DNA of 64,000 bases from the NCBI GenBank assembly GCA_947494695.1, contig CANLWB010000005.1:62001-126000 (forward strand), in the 5' to 3' direction. The position numbers were made by a program, and so were the translations under genes. Below are positions 35,661 through 45,172 of this stretch, in pieces (positions within the stretch are counted from its first letter, which is position 1; the number at the start of each line of letters is the position of its first letter). Source of the DNA: an uncultured Flavobacteriaceae bacterium. Lineage in GTDB: Bacteria > Bacteroidota > Bacteroidia > Flavobacteriales > Flavobacteriaceae. Under the pieces are notes generated by a model. The model saw only the letters and a list, made by a program, of their open reading frames with translations, was not told where the DNA came from and did not search any database.

Positions 35661-35693
35661 AAAGCTTCCGAAAGATAAATCTTCCGGAAGCTT
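35661..35693 (-). terminator. Terminator of the carboxypeptidase gene
   Basis: Arms 35662-35674 and 35681-35693 pair over 13 bases with one mismatch and a 6-base loop. Read on the minus strand the hairpin is followed by a run of seven T. It lies 19 bases after the stop codon of the minus-strand carboxypeptidase gene. Confidence 0.9.
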
Positions 35694-35711
35694 CTATTTT
35701 ACATATAAAAA

Positions 35712-38252
35712 TTACTTAGTTATAATAAACTTTTTGGTAATAGTCTTGTTGCTTGTATTTACTTCTAAAAAATACATCCCATTAGATAAGCGCGCTACGT
35801 TTATTTTATCTCCCGATAATTGATTTTTCATAACCGTTTGCCCCATATAATTAACAATTCTGAAGGATACATTTTTTTGATTCATGTTTTTTATAAATAA
35901 CACGCCTTCTTTTATCGGATTTGGATACAATATAAAATCATTTATCAAAGAGGGTTCATTTCCGTTAGAAAGTAAGGCGGTACTAATATTTACACTATAA
36001 TCCTCTGCTTCTTTTATCGGATTTAGATGCACTATAAAGTCATTTGCCAAAGAAGCTTCGTTTCCCTTAGAAAGTAAGGAGGTACTAATATTTACAGTAT
36101 AATCCTCTACTTCTCCATAGGTAAAAGTTTCACATGGTGTCGATGCTGTATTATATTTCATAGACACACGCATTCTTGTATTACCCGGTAAAGCTGTAGC
36201 AGGAACATCAAAATTAAAAGATCGATTAGCACTACTATTGGATAAATTTGATACAATCTGCTCTTCAGTATCAAAGATGCCATTCTGATTATAATCAATC
36301 CAAACACTCCAATATTCGTTGTATGCTATATTTGTAAAACCGGCACTTACTACAATTGTATTTGTTCCGGTTCCGATATTCGCTATTAAATTGGTGAAAT
36401 CTCCATATCCTGCATTTGCACCTGTCGTATTAGTAATACCACCTAACCCCACGTAATCTATAAACTCATCAGATACATTAGTTCCTTTAGAAGCACAGTA
36501 TGTAGTCGGGGTATTCGACGTAGTTGTAAAGTTTAATAAGGGACCATAAGGAGAACTTGCTCCCCCACCACAATTGCTTCTTACCTGAGCTTCATATTGA
36601 GTTGTAGCAATTAACCCAGTTATGTTAATCGTATTTGTATTTGAAGATAAGGTTGTCCAATTCGAACTTCCTATTACGCGATACCTTACATTATATGTGG
36701 CTCCAGAATTACCACTCCAGTTTAACGTTGCCGTAGTAGACTGTACATTTGATGCTGTTAATCCTGTAGGTGCTACTCCGTCCATAGGTGTTAATTGAAC
36801 GTTTTTAATCACCGCAGCATAGTCTGCTACTGTTACGCCTGTTAAAGTAAGAGGTTCGTAACATTCTGCTTCATACAAAACATTGTAAGTTCCTGCCTTT
36901 ATAGGTCTGTAATAATCTCCTTCTGGTAATTCTGTTGGTGTCCAGGAATCATAACTCTCACGACCAACAACTGTTACTTTAGCTTGTATCGGTTGGTTGG
37001 TTACTGCATCAGTTACTACGCCGCGGATACCGTAATTTACTTGTTTCAAAAATGCAAGAAGAGCCTCTCTATTATAGTTCCAAAAATTCACTAATTGATT
37101 GGAAGCAGGTGTTTTATTATTTGACAATTCAACAGTGACCTCCCTACCTTTCTGATTATATATCTGGTAATCCTGTCTTCCTCCTTGTACTTCATACCAG
37201 GCATAACCATTCGTAATTCCGTTATTTAATGCATCAAAATACCCGGAAGGGCTATTCGCCTGACAGTGATCTCTATATTCTTTAGAAATGTGTAAAAAAT
37301 AATCCTCATCAGGATGTGCTCCGGCATATGTATCCCATGGGTAATTGATTAATTCTATTCCTCCATGAAAATTAGCAGATAATACAAAATGTTTAGTATC
37401 AGCAAAATTCATAAAAGCAATGGTCTCTGTCTGATATGTATTTCCATCAGGATGAGCACCATCATCAGGATCAGGATAATTTCTGTTTAAATCTACATTA
37501 TTAGCATTTCCTCGGGTAGCATTAGCGACAGATGTATTATTGGCACTATTGCGATACGTACCATCAGGGTTTGCCAGTGGATTAATCCAAACCTCACTAT
37601 TATCCAAAAGGTTTTTGATCTCGATATGTTTTGGATGACTTGTATTCTTGTATGCTCCAAGTAAATAGTCAATAAGATTAAGCATCATAGGATACCCTGC
37701 TATTTCATCACCGTGCATAGAGGACGTATACATTACCCGAGGTTCTTGCTCGTTTTGGTTTACATTATCTGATAATTTCACAAATAGTATTGATTTATCT
37801 CCTTCACCTGTAGCTCCAATATTTTCTACTTTACATAAGGACGGATTACTGGTGGCAAAATCATTCATCATGGCTACATAATCAGCATATGTTGGGTATG
37901 CCGTAAGTGGAAACGTTGCAGCTTTAACAGGTAAATCAGAAGTCATAGTTCTATACCCTATAATGTTATCTTCTGAAATGACTGTAAAAGGAACGTTTTT
38001 TTGTAAAAAAGATGAAAACTGATTTTTATTTGCCATTACTTTAACGCTATTGGTCTTTTCATCAAAGTGAACAATAGCTAATTCCTTAGTAATAGTGCTT
38101 AGTTCTGCTTTGTTGTTGATGGTGAAGCTAAAAATCACTTCTCCTTTTAGGTTCAGGTATTCATTGGCGAGCTCTTTATTACTTTTTTGTGCAAAAAGAG
38201 AAATGCTCATGGTGCAATACACCAACAGCATTAACATAATGTTATTTTTCAT
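35712..38252 (-). CDS. Secreted M14 zinc carboxypeptidase with FN3, GEVED and T9SS domains
   Basis: This 846-residue protein has a signal peptide ending LFAQ (residue 22) and an N-terminal pro-like region to about 115. The M14 domain (about 118-405) shows zinc ligands HGDE (H180, E183) and HGG (H296), the substrate-binding NVDLNRNYPD (R257), and catalytic E375 in VTVELSNNK. A carboxypeptidase regulatory-like beta domain (about 408-490), a fibronectin type III domain (about 495-575), a GEVED domain ending YGEVEDYTV (about 580-730) and a T9SS sorting domain follow. Just before the T9SS domain a 34-residue segment is repeated in tandem (see the repeat feature). It probably trims peptides outside the cell. 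The start overlaps the stop of an upstream small reading frame by the ATGA pattern. Confidence 0.9.
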   Translation of the reverse strand: MKNNIMLMLLVYCTMSISLFAQKSNKELANEYLNLKGEVIFSFTINNKAELSTITKELAIVHFDEKTNSVKVMANKNQFSSFLQKNVPFTVISEDNIIGYRTMTSDLPVKAATFPLTAYPTYADYVAMMNDFATSNPSLCKVENIGATGEGDKSILFVKLSDNVNQNEQEPRVMYTSSMHGDEIAGYPMMLNLIDYLLGAYKNTSHPKHIEIKNLLDNSEVWINPLANPDGTYRNSANNTSVANATRGNANNVDLNRNYPDPDDGAHPDGNTYQTETIAFMNFADTKHFVLSANFHGGIELINYPWDTYAGAHPDEDYFLHISKEYRDHCQANSPSGYFDALNNGITNGYAWYEVQGGRQDYQIYNQKGREVTVELSNNKTPASNQLVNFWNYNREALLAFLKQVNYGIRGVVTDAVTNQPIQAKVTVVGRESYDSWTPTELPEGDYYRPIKAGTYNVLYEAECYEPLTLTGVTVADYAAVIKNVQLTPMDGVAPTGLTASNVQSTTATLNWSGNSGATYNVRYRVIGSSNWTTLSSNTNTINITGLIATTQYEAQVRSNCGGGASSPYGPLLNFTTTSNTPTTYCASKGTNVSDEFIDYVGLGGITNTTGANAGYGDFTNLIANIGTGTNTIVVSAGFTNIAYNEYWSVWIDYNQNGIFDTEEQIVSNLSNSSANRSFNFDVPATALPGNTRMRVSMKYNTASTPCETFTYGEVEDYTVNISTSLLSKGNEASLANDFIVHLNPIKEAEDYSVNISTALLSNGNEPSLINDFILYPNPIKEGVLFIKNMNQKNVSFRIVNYMGQTVMKNQLSGDKINVARLSNGMYFLEVNTSNKTITKKFIITK
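35907..36110 (-). repeat. 102-bp in-frame tandem duplication inside the carboxypeptidase gene
   Basis: Two 102-base units (35907-36008 and 36009-36110) encode EDYTVNISTSLLSKGNEASL... and EDYSVNISTALLSNGNEPSL.... Each includes the start of a sorting domain, but the first copy reads HLNPIKE where the second keeps the T9SS-type YPNPIKE. The first is thus a degenerate partial T9SS start, and the reading frame is preserved. Confidence 0.9.
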
Positions 38253-38480
38253 TGGTTATAAGGGGTATTTGAATTGAGTTGGTATTTAGGTTTTAATAAT
38301 ATCCATGTGTGTGTACATGGGAAAAGAGATAGAATCTCAGAATAGTCAACAGTCTCTTGATGAATAGTACCCGACGAATCTTTATAATAAGCATTCATCG
38401 AAGCGCCCTCTACATCTTTAGCTGCAAAAGAAAATGTAATAGCAATTAAGGCTAATGAATTTAAAAACTTTAGTTTTCAT
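38249..38480 (-). pseudogene. Small secreted protein with disrupted start (DUF6520-like?)
   Basis: On the minus strand a 75-codon frame encodes a signal-peptide-like start (FLNSLALIAITFSFAAKDVE) and a short tail ending ...TPYNQ. Its stop codon TGA overlaps the ATG of the carboxypeptidase gene. The frame has no usable start codon. An ATG (38478-38480) sits in front in another frame, reading into a stop after 19 codons, so a one- or two-base indel near the start seems to have broken it. Small proteins of this shape next to MauE/DoxX genes recall DUF6520 in flavobacteria, but the similarity is too thin to be sure. Confidence 0.4.
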
Positions 38481-38581
38481 AATTATATATTTTAAAGATT
38501 AATGATTTGTGACCTACTCTTTTACAGGTTTTCAGTCTTACTCCTGATTATAGTATTTTAAAGGTAATTTTATGTCATACG
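38253..38581. other. Region between the carboxypeptidase and MauE/DoxX genes
   Basis: Apart from the broken small gene (38249-38480) I see only A+T-rich spacer. Confidence 0.5.
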
Positions 38582-39043
38582 TTATAAAATAGTTTGCTTG
38601 GTATTTTTGTAGTTACATAGTCTTACTTGTTTATTTATTGTCATTACCCCTATAGGTACAAGACCTATTAAATTCATATTAAAAACCAAATGGTCTTTCC
38701 TGTCTAGAGGTAAAATACCTGTACAAAAGCAGAGAACATCATCACTAAAATTAAGAACCAAAATAATAGAGGTGATAAATAAGATCATTAAAGAGAAGCT
38801 GGTATAAAAGGCAAGCAACATTAATTTGGGGAGCATAAATAAGGTCGCAATAACGAGCTGCACTATTGGCATGCCCCAAGTACCCCGCGTTGCGTAGTCG
38901 CCTATTATGAGGAATCCCTCCAATTGTGTGTTAAAATGGGTAAAACCTATGAATTTACTGGTAGCATCACACACAAATAAAAGAGTAAATAAAATACTGT
39001 TTGTTTTTGACACATCTACATGGACTATTTTAGAGCGTATCAT
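38582..39043 (-). CDS. MauE/DoxX family redox-associated membrane protein
   Basis: This protein of about 153 residues has four membrane helices. DATSKFIGFTHFNTQLEGFL, then WGMPIVQLVIATLFMLPK and ILVLNFSDDVLCFCTGIL match the MauE/DoxX family of Bacteroidota, in which a CxC(x)G motif after the third helix is expected. Here it reads CFCTG. These proteins assist disulphide formation or maturation of secreted proteins. The start is uncertain. It lies upstream of the broken small secreted gene and the carboxypeptidase on the same strand, possibly one transcript. Confidence 0.72.
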   Translation of the reverse strand: MIRSKIVHVDVSKTNSILFTLLFVCDATSKFIGFTHFNTQLEGFLIIGDYATRGTWGMPIVQLVIATLFMLPKLMLLAFYTSFSLMILFITSIILVLNFSDDVLCFCTGILPLDRKDHLVFNMNLIGLVPIGVMTINKQVRLCNYKNTKQTIL

Positions 39044-39698
39044 ATCATATTTTTTTGATATACTAAAGGAATAGATAATATTTGTCCTCTGTATATCTCT
39101 AAGGGATAAAAACTTAACTCTAACGGATTTTTTACTTTAATCCACTTGTAGATAGGATTACATATGGTTTTGTGGTCTTGAGAAATAATAGTTATATAAT
39201 ATACTCTTTAATTAATACAAACTTCGCCAAGCGGATGCCGCTATTTATAACACTAATAACATTATGAAGCTGTTGGGATTGGACTTGAAAACCAAGAAAA
39301 TCGAGTGCCATTTTTGTCTTCTTTAAATATTCAAGAAGATAAGGATAGTAGTATTGATAGATCCATCGAACTACTCCAGAATTAAACCAATACCCAGTTA
39401 TAAATAAAAGGCGTATGATCTATTCATATGCCTTTTATTTATATTTTAATCTATGAAGTAATTACACTCCTTTCCATCATTTTTTCTTCAAAAATATTAT
39501 CTATAAATCATAAGTAGAATCGATTAGAGATCATTATTTAACGAAGTGTATTTTTCCAGTTTCGTTTTATGGCCATTCTCAGGATTCTCACAAAATATAA
39601 ACAAATCATCTTTTTGTTTTTTCACGGAAAACAGGGTGCTATACTTTTTATTTTCACAATAGATTTGTCGAATATCAAATATGTTTTATCTAAATATT
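39044..39698. other. Spacer with coding remnants and a terminator-like hairpin
   Basis: No intact gene is seen. On the plus strand around 39220-39386 two frames give fragments RQADAAIYNTNNIMKLLG and VPFLSSLNIQEDKDSSIDRS, consistent with a decayed gene ending before the hairpin at 39406-39436. On the minus strand 39524-39685 is an open frame of about 54 codons (including FSVKKQKDDLFIFCENPENG) that looks protein-like but has no start codon. Confidence 0.35.
39406..39440 (+). terminator. Terminator-like hairpin
   Basis: AAAAGGCGTATGA (39406-39418) and TCATATGCCTTTT (39424-39436) pair with one G-U, followed by ATTT. It may work in both directions. No intact gene precedes it. Confidence 0.65.
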
Positions 39699-41483
39699 AT
39701 GAAAAAAAAAATACACAAATATTATAGTTTAGTAAAAAGTAAATTACCAATACTTATTATTTTTTTGCACGGATGTCTTAGTGCACAAGTACAATTAGGA
39801 CAGGATATTACTGGGTTTGATTCGGATGTTTCTATAGGTTTAAGTTCAGACGGAAGCGTCTTAGCTATTGGATCGAAAAGAACAGGAAGTTCTGGTTTTG
39901 TCCAAATATATGAAAGAACGGACGGAGATTGGACACAAATAGGAGCTAATATTGATGCAGAAGCTTTAAGAGATGAGTCAGGTGGATCGATAAGTCTTAG
40001 TGCTGACGGTACAATTGTAGCTATCGGTGCTCAAAAGAATAGTGGAGGAGGTCTGTCAAGAGGACATGTGCGAGTATATCAACGATTAGGAGATAATTGG
40101 GTGCAACTGGGGCAAGATATCGATGGAGAGGCAGATGGGGATGAATCAAGTAGAAATGTGAGCCTCAGTGCCGATGGGCATACAGTAGCAATAAGCGCTT
40201 CCAATAACGATGGCAATGGAGACAATGCTGGTCACGTCAGAATATTTAGGCTTGATAATACTAATAATTGGGTGCAATTGGGACAGGATTTAGAAGGAGA
40301 GAACCCTGGGGATTATTTAGGAACTGTAAGTATAAATGCTAATGGTAGTATTGTAGCCATTGGATCACAGAATAATAGTAACAATGGTTTGTTTTCTGGA
40401 CAGGTAAGAATATATCAATGGGACGGAAGTAATAGTTGGATCCAGTTAGGCCAGGAGATTACGGGAAAAAGCGAACGAGAGAATTTTGGAGTTAAATTAA
40501 CGATGACACCAGATGGAACTAGAATCGTTGTTGGTTCAGAATTTGCAAATGACTTTAGAGGAAATGTACGAGTGTATCAATGGGATAACAATGATAGTTG
40601 GATCCAATTGGGATCAGATATTAATGGAAGAAGCATGTATAGTAATTTTGGTCACTCGATTAGTATTAATGATACGGGGTCTGTTTTAGCGATTGGGATA
40701 CCCTCTAAAAATACGATCAATGGTGATGGTTCTGGTCAAGCAAGAATATACACATTAAATGAAAGTACAGAAGAATGGATACAAACTGGAAATACTATTA
40801 ATGGCGATGGTCAGCTTGATGGAATGGGAGAGTCTATAAGCTTAAGTGCAAATGGCGATATGGTATCTATAGCTATGAGAGACACTTCTAGTGATGAGGG
40901 CGGGAGTGTGCGTACGTATGCTTTAGATATAGTATCTCCATCTGGGTATACTGCTTTATTTGATCAAGATTATATTGATGCAAGTAATGAAACTGAAGTT
41001 AGTTTTACTTTAGCAAATGGAGAAGTAGGTGCCTCATATACATTTACGATGAGTAGTTCTGGGGACGGTGATATGCAAAAAATAACTGGAAGAGGTACAG
41101 TTACCAGTGTAAATCAAAATGTAACAGGAATAGATGTTAGTAGCTTATCTAATGGAACAATTAAGATTAGTATAAAATTAAGAGATCAATCTGGAAATGT
41201 AGGCGAAGAGGTTATAGATTTTGCAGAAAAACGGGATGTATTAAGTGTTCAAGATTTTGATAAAGAATCGGTCAAGATATTTCCTAATCCAATAAAAAAC
41301 ACCGTTTTTATAACAAAACCAATGAAAGAAATTGTGATTTATAATGCTCTTGGTAAAAAGGTTTTTCAGAGTATTAATGTAGATACAAGTTTTGACATAC
41401 CGTCTTTGGCTCCAGGAGTGTATTATGCAATATTAATATCGAAAGAAAATATAAGTGTACTAAAAAAACTGATAAAACAATAG
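39699..41483 (+). CDS. Secreted beta-propeller-like protein with T9SS tail
   Basis: This protein has about 594 residues from ATG 39699 (MKKKIHKYY), which gives a signal peptide ending LSAQ; a Met six codons earlier is less likely. From about residue 30 to 410 there are about six repeats of some 55-60 residues. Each has a pattern like VSLSADGHTVAISASNNDG followed by GHVRIFRLDN and WVQLGQDLEGE, a blade-like repeat of secreted FG-GAP or WD-type propellers. A beta-sandwich-like region follows, and a T9SS tail starts IFPNPIKNTVF. Propellers of this kind usually bind other molecules; no enzymatic motif is visible. Confidence 0.75.
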   Translation: MKKKIHKYYSLVKSKLPILIIFLHGCLSAQVQLGQDITGFDSDVSIGLSSDGSVLAIGSKRTGSSGFVQIYERTDGDWTQIGANIDAEALRDESGGSISLSADGTIVAIGAQKNSGGGLSRGHVRVYQRLGDNWVQLGQDIDGEADGDESSRNVSLSADGHTVAISASNNDGNGDNAGHVRIFRLDNTNNWVQLGQDLEGENPGDYLGTVSINANGSIVAIGSQNNSNNGLFSGQVRIYQWDGSNSWIQLGQEITGKSERENFGVKLTMTPDGTRIVVGSEFANDFRGNVRVYQWDNNDSWIQLGSDINGRSMYSNFGHSISINDTGSVLAIGIPSKNTINGDGSGQARIYTLNESTEEWIQTGNTINGDGQLDGMGESISLSANGDMVSIAMRDTSSDEGGSVRTYALDIVSPSGYTALFDQDYIDASNETEVSFTLANGEVGASYTFTMSSSGDGDMQKITGRGTVTSVNQNVTGIDVSSLSNGTIKISIKLRDQSGNVGEEVIDFAEKRDVLSVQDFDKESVKIFPNPIKNTVFITKPMKEIVIYNALGKKVFQSINVDTSFDIPSLAPGVYYAILISKENISVLKKLIKQ

Positions 41484-41527
41484 CTTTACACTATGAAGTT
41501 ATGAATAGCATGTATAATCTAAAAAAG

Positions 41528-41557
41528 AAAAGCCACCGTTTCTAACGATGGCTTTTT
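41528..41557. terminator. Bidirectional terminator
   Basis: Arms 41528-41540 and 41544-41556 pair over 13 bases with one mismatch and a 3-base loop. There is a T-run on one side and an A-run on the other, so it can end both the plus-strand propeller gene and the minus-strand fragment. Confidence 0.85.
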
Positions 41558-41584
41558 GCTTAATAATTTATGTTATATGTGGTT

Positions 41585-41806
41585 TTAATCACAAACCACA
41601 ATTTTCTTTGATTTTAGAACCCCTTTAGTTGTATAATGATACACATGGTAAGTGCTTGAATTTAAACGAGATAAAATTATAGTTGTTTTTTTAGAATCCC
41701 TGATGTTATTTTGATAATGACAGTTAGAAATATATTGATTTTCCAATACCCTTTTATCAAAAAAAGTAACCGATAGTTTTTTAAATACATAATTGTATTT
41801 AATTTA
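41585..41806 (-). pseudogene. Orphan T9SS C-terminal sorting domain fragment
   Basis: The minus-strand frame closed by TAA at 41585-41587 is open for about 70 codons and reads like the end of a sorting domain: KKLSVTFFDKRVLE, then IILSRLNSSTYHVYHY and TTKGVLKSKKIVVCD before the stop. The pattern of a basic strand, a linker, L-SxLxSxTY and KGVLxSKKI is the usual one. No protein body precedes it, and no start codon is suitable. It is best read as the tail of a deleted secreted-protein gene. Confidence 0.5.
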
Positions 41807-41905
41807 GCACAAATTAATTAGACGTGATTTAGAATCTTAATCTATTAATCAAGATTCACGTTAATTAGACTAAATTGCAACCTCAATGACTACTTATATT
41901 AGCGG

Positions 41906-44176
41906 ATGAATAATACAAAATTACTATGTTTTTTATTCGTTTTTTTATGCTTAAATGTTACGATTTTAGCTCAAAATTTAATGACATCAACCGTCTTAGA
42001 TATTGAAAAGAATGCGCCCATATCAGATGTTACTGTTCAAATAGCTCATACAGATAGAGGAACGTATACCAACTTGAACGGTGTTTTTACTTTAGAGAAC
42101 ATCCCCAATGATGCGGTTTTGATTCTTTCAAAAATAGGTTATGAAACTTTAACGATAAACGCTGGCGATGTAGATAAATTTGTTTATTTAAGCCCAGAGA
42201 TTAGCACCTTAAATGAAGTTGTTATCCGGAGCTTTTCTAGCAGTCAGGTAAAACGCGTTATTCCAGATCAAATTTATTATTCTCAGAAGGATATAGAGAA
42301 GCTGCCTTTTATTTTAGGGGAAAAAGATGTTATAAAATTAATTCAATACACTCCAGGTGTGCAGCAAGCCACCGAAGGACAATCTGGACTCCTGGTAAGA
42401 GGCGGGAATGGGAGTATGAATTTAACATTTTTAGATCATATTTATTTACATAATACAGCGCATTTGGGAGGTTTGTTTTCGGCAATAAATTCAGATTTCG
42501 TTGAGTCTTTGGAGTTTTCTAAGGCCGGTTTTGATGCGGGTTATGGCGGACGTTTATCCTCTGTAACAGATATAAAAACCTCAAAGCATACAGATTCTAC
42601 CTATTTTAATGGTAGTTTAGGCTTGTTATCTTCAAAACTAACAGGGCATGTTAATATCAATAAAAAAAGTAGTGTATTACTATCTGGGAGAAGAACATAT
42701 CTAGAGGTTTTTAAACCTTTTTTTGGGAACGACGAGTCGGTTTTAGGGAAAAATAAAAATTATTTCTTGTATGATTTTTTGACTAAATACAGTTTAAAAC
42801 TATCAGATAAAAATAAAATAGAAACAACATTATATTTGACAAAAGATAATTTTAGAGATCAAACAAAAGGTAGAAATAGAAAGCTAGAATGGGGAAATTT
42901 TTTGTTAGGTGCGACCTATACACATAAATTTTCTTCTAATCTAAGCTCTCAAACGACATTATCTAATAGCGCATATAAATTTTCTTTTGGAGATAACGAC
43001 TTCCCTTTTGATTATAGTGCTAAAAGTGAGTTTGAAGTACTGAGTTTAAATCATTATTTTTTATATGATAGCCCAGAATACGTATTAAAAATAGGCGGGA
43101 CATATAATATGAACACCTTACTGCCCAAACGTGTAAATGCCAGTATAGATAATACCCCTTTGGAAATTTTAAACCAAGACATTTACAAGTATGATGATAT
43201 AAGTCTGTATGGTGATTTAGAATTTTCAATAGCACCAAAGCTAAAGGCAAAAACAGGTTTAAGATTGACCACATATTTAACCAAGAGCAATAGCTTAATA
43301 AATAGAGAAACCCTGTTTAGTGTTGAGCCAAGAGTTAGTATTCGATATAAGAGCAAAGACAATGAGGCCTTTAAATTTAGTTATCAGCGGTTAAGTCAAT
43401 ATTTGCATCAAGCATCGGTAAGCTCCTTTAGTTTACCGGCAGATTTCTTTGTTGTAAGTACAGAACATATTAAACCACAAGTGGTCAATCAATTTAGTTT
43501 GGGGTATTCCTACGAGGAAAATGGTTTGCAGTTAAATAGTGCTGTTTACTATAAAAATGTGGACAATTATACCGAATTTGAAAATGGGTCTGTAAATAAC
43601 TTATTTGCAAATGATATCTATGAAGATATGTTGGTGGGACAATTTGATTCCTATGGTTTTGAAGCCAGTATTAATAAGAAAATAAATAAGTTTACGGCTC
43701 AGGGGGCCCTTACGCTGTCTAAAACCTTAGCCAAGTTTGATGAAATTAACAATGGCGACTATTTCCCTACAACTTTTGATAGACCATTAAATATTAATAC
43801 AATTGTGCATTACAGACTAAATAAAAAAATAGAGTTTGGCGCGTTGTTTTTATTTACCAGTGGCCAAAACTATACAAGACCTAGAGATATTCGAATTATT
43901 AATGAAAGACCCATACTTAATTTTGAATCTAAAAACGCTTCTAGATTTCCTAATTACCACAGGTTAGACTTATCTTGTACCTATACCTTTGAGAAAAAGG
44001 GAAAATGGCAATCGAAGTTAAATTTAACATTGTATAATGTTTATAATAATGGTAATCCGTTTCAAATTTATTTTACCACAGAAGGGCATACAGACGATGC
44101 GTTTATAGAAATTACAGAAAATAGAGATAAATTATTTCCATTTTTACCAACCGTTAATTGGTTATTTTCTTTTTAA
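41906..44176 (+). CDS. TonB-dependent outer-membrane receptor
   Basis: This 756-residue protein has a signal peptide ending ILAQ (residue 23). A carboxypeptidase-regulatory-like beta domain (about 25-105) is followed by a plug domain (about 115-225) with VIKLIQYTPGVQQATEGQSG, LLVRGGNGSMN and GFDAGYGGRLSSVTDIKT. The rest is a 22-strand barrel pattern ending in FLPTVNWLFSF with a terminal Phe. It is not of the SusC size class (about 1000 residues). The next gene, 13 bases on, encodes a DUF4249 lipoprotein. This pair is common in Bacteroidota and is thought to take up an unidentified substrate, often metal- or peptide-related. Confidence 0.9.
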   Translation: MNNTKLLCFLFVFLCLNVTILAQNLMTSTVLDIEKNAPISDVTVQIAHTDRGTYTNLNGVFTLENIPNDAVLILSKIGYETLTINAGDVDKFVYLSPEISTLNEVVIRSFSSSQVKRVIPDQIYYSQKDIEKLPFILGEKDVIKLIQYTPGVQQATEGQSGLLVRGGNGSMNLTFLDHIYLHNTAHLGGLFSAINSDFVESLEFSKAGFDAGYGGRLSSVTDIKTSKHTDSTYFNGSLGLLSSKLTGHVNINKKSSVLLSGRRTYLEVFKPFFGNDESVLGKNKNYFLYDFLTKYSLKLSDKNKIETTLYLTKDNFRDQTKGRNRKLEWGNFLLGATYTHKFSSNLSSQTTLSNSAYKFSFGDNDFPFDYSAKSEFEVLSLNHYFLYDSPEYVLKIGGTYNMNTLLPKRVNASIDNTPLEILNQDIYKYDDISLYGDLEFSIAPKLKAKTGLRLTTYLTKSNSLINRETLFSVEPRVSIRYKSKDNEAFKFSYQRLSQYLHQASVSSFSLPADFFVVSTEHIKPQVVNQFSLGYSYEENGLQLNSAVYYKNVDNYTEFENGSVNNLFANDIYEDMLVGQFDSYGFEASINKKINKFTAQGALTLSKTLAKFDEINNGDYFPTTFDRPLNINTIVHYRLNKKIEFGALFLFTSGQNYTRPRDIRIINERPILNFESKNASRFPNYHRLDLSCTYTFEKKGKWQSKLNLTLYNVYNNGNPFQIYFTTEGHTDDAFIEITENRDKLFPFLPTVNWLFSF

Positions 44177-44189
44177 TATAGAGGATGTT

Positions 44190-45032
44190 ATGAGAAAGCT
44201 ACTTTTTTTAAGTATAATATTATTTAGCTGCGCAGATACAGAAACCAACGATTCATCTGTAGATACACTTACTGTTGAAGGTCAGATCAGGGAAGGTAGG
44301 TTTGCCGAAATTCGTTTAACGAATAGTTTGCCTTTTAGAGGGGTTATTGATTCTATTGAAGTCGCGAAGTCAATCGAGTCTAAAGCTAAAGTTGTTTTGT
44401 CTAATGGTCAGGATTCTGAAATTTTGACTCTAAAAAGAGATGATTCTAGCTTTCCATTCCTGTATTACAGGAGTAATTCGATTAAGGGGGAAATAGATAA
44501 AACATATAACCTATCTGTCTCTATTAGAGGAAAAGAATTTATTTCTGAAACCACAATTCCGGAAGCGTCAAAAGTTTTAAATGTAGAGTTTTTAGAATGG
44601 ATAGAAGATGGTGTTATAAACCCAGATTTTAGGGATATAAAGCTAACAATTGATAATAAAACTTTTGAAGATAGATATTTTAAGATTCTTGTTAAAAAAG
44701 AAAGCGAAGAAAATTTTGAATTAGCAAGACCTTTTATATTTTCTACAGAAAATATTATAACAGAAACATTTCCTGTTGTTGTGAGTTATATTAGACTTAG
44801 TGATGTAGATGGAAAAAAAGAGAACCAAATCATGGTAGGAGATGTTGTAGAGTTAAAACTTGTAGCTATTACAAAAGAACAGTTTGATTTTTGGAAGTCT
44901 GTTAATGGTGATGAAACCACACCCTTAGAGAATTCTTCTTTCACGAATAAAATTATAACCAATATAAGTAATGGTGCGTTTGGGTATTGGTCTGGGGAAA
45001 GCCTTAACCATTTAAAGTTTGATGTCGATTAA
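44190..45032 (+). CDS. DUF4249 lipoprotein, partner of the TonB receptor
   Basis: This 280-residue protein has a lipoprotein signal (IILFSCADT, Cys near residue 14). It begins TLTVEGQIREGRFAEIRLTN and contains LYYRSNSIKGEIDKTYNLSV and ISETTIPEAS, the pattern of DUF4249 proteins, which sit on the outer membrane beside TonB receptors. The gene is separated from the receptor by 13 bases and must share its transcript. By analogy with SusD it may help deliver the substrate, but no ligand is known. Confidence 0.85.
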   Translation: MRKLLFLSIILFSCADTETNDSSVDTLTVEGQIREGRFAEIRLTNSLPFRGVIDSIEVAKSIESKAKVVLSNGQDSEILTLKRDDSSFPFLYYRSNSIKGEIDKTYNLSVSIRGKEFISETTIPEASKVLNVEFLEWIEDGVINPDFRDIKLTIDNKTFEDRYFKILVKKESEENFELARPFIFSTENIITETFPVVVSYIRLSDVDGKKENQIMVGDVVELKLVAITKEQFDFWKSVNGDETTPLENSSFTNKIITNISNGAFGYWSGESLNHLKFDVD

Positions 45033-45172
45033 AATTCTTTGTGCAGTCTATCCGAATTACTCAGTTGAGCATAGGATAGGTTTCACGGACTGTAAGGTTT
45101 AATTCGTATTCATGTCGAGTACTATACATGATATGCTCTTACCAGTTCAGATTTTATGATCCAACATTTACG

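Larger units (their letters stand above)
41484..41905. other. Spacer with a terminator and an orphan T9SS tail
   Basis: It holds the hairpin at 41528-41556 and, on the minus strand, the orphan sorting-domain fragment at 41585-41806. The last 100 bases are A+T-rich leader of the TonB receptor gene. Confidence 0.5.
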
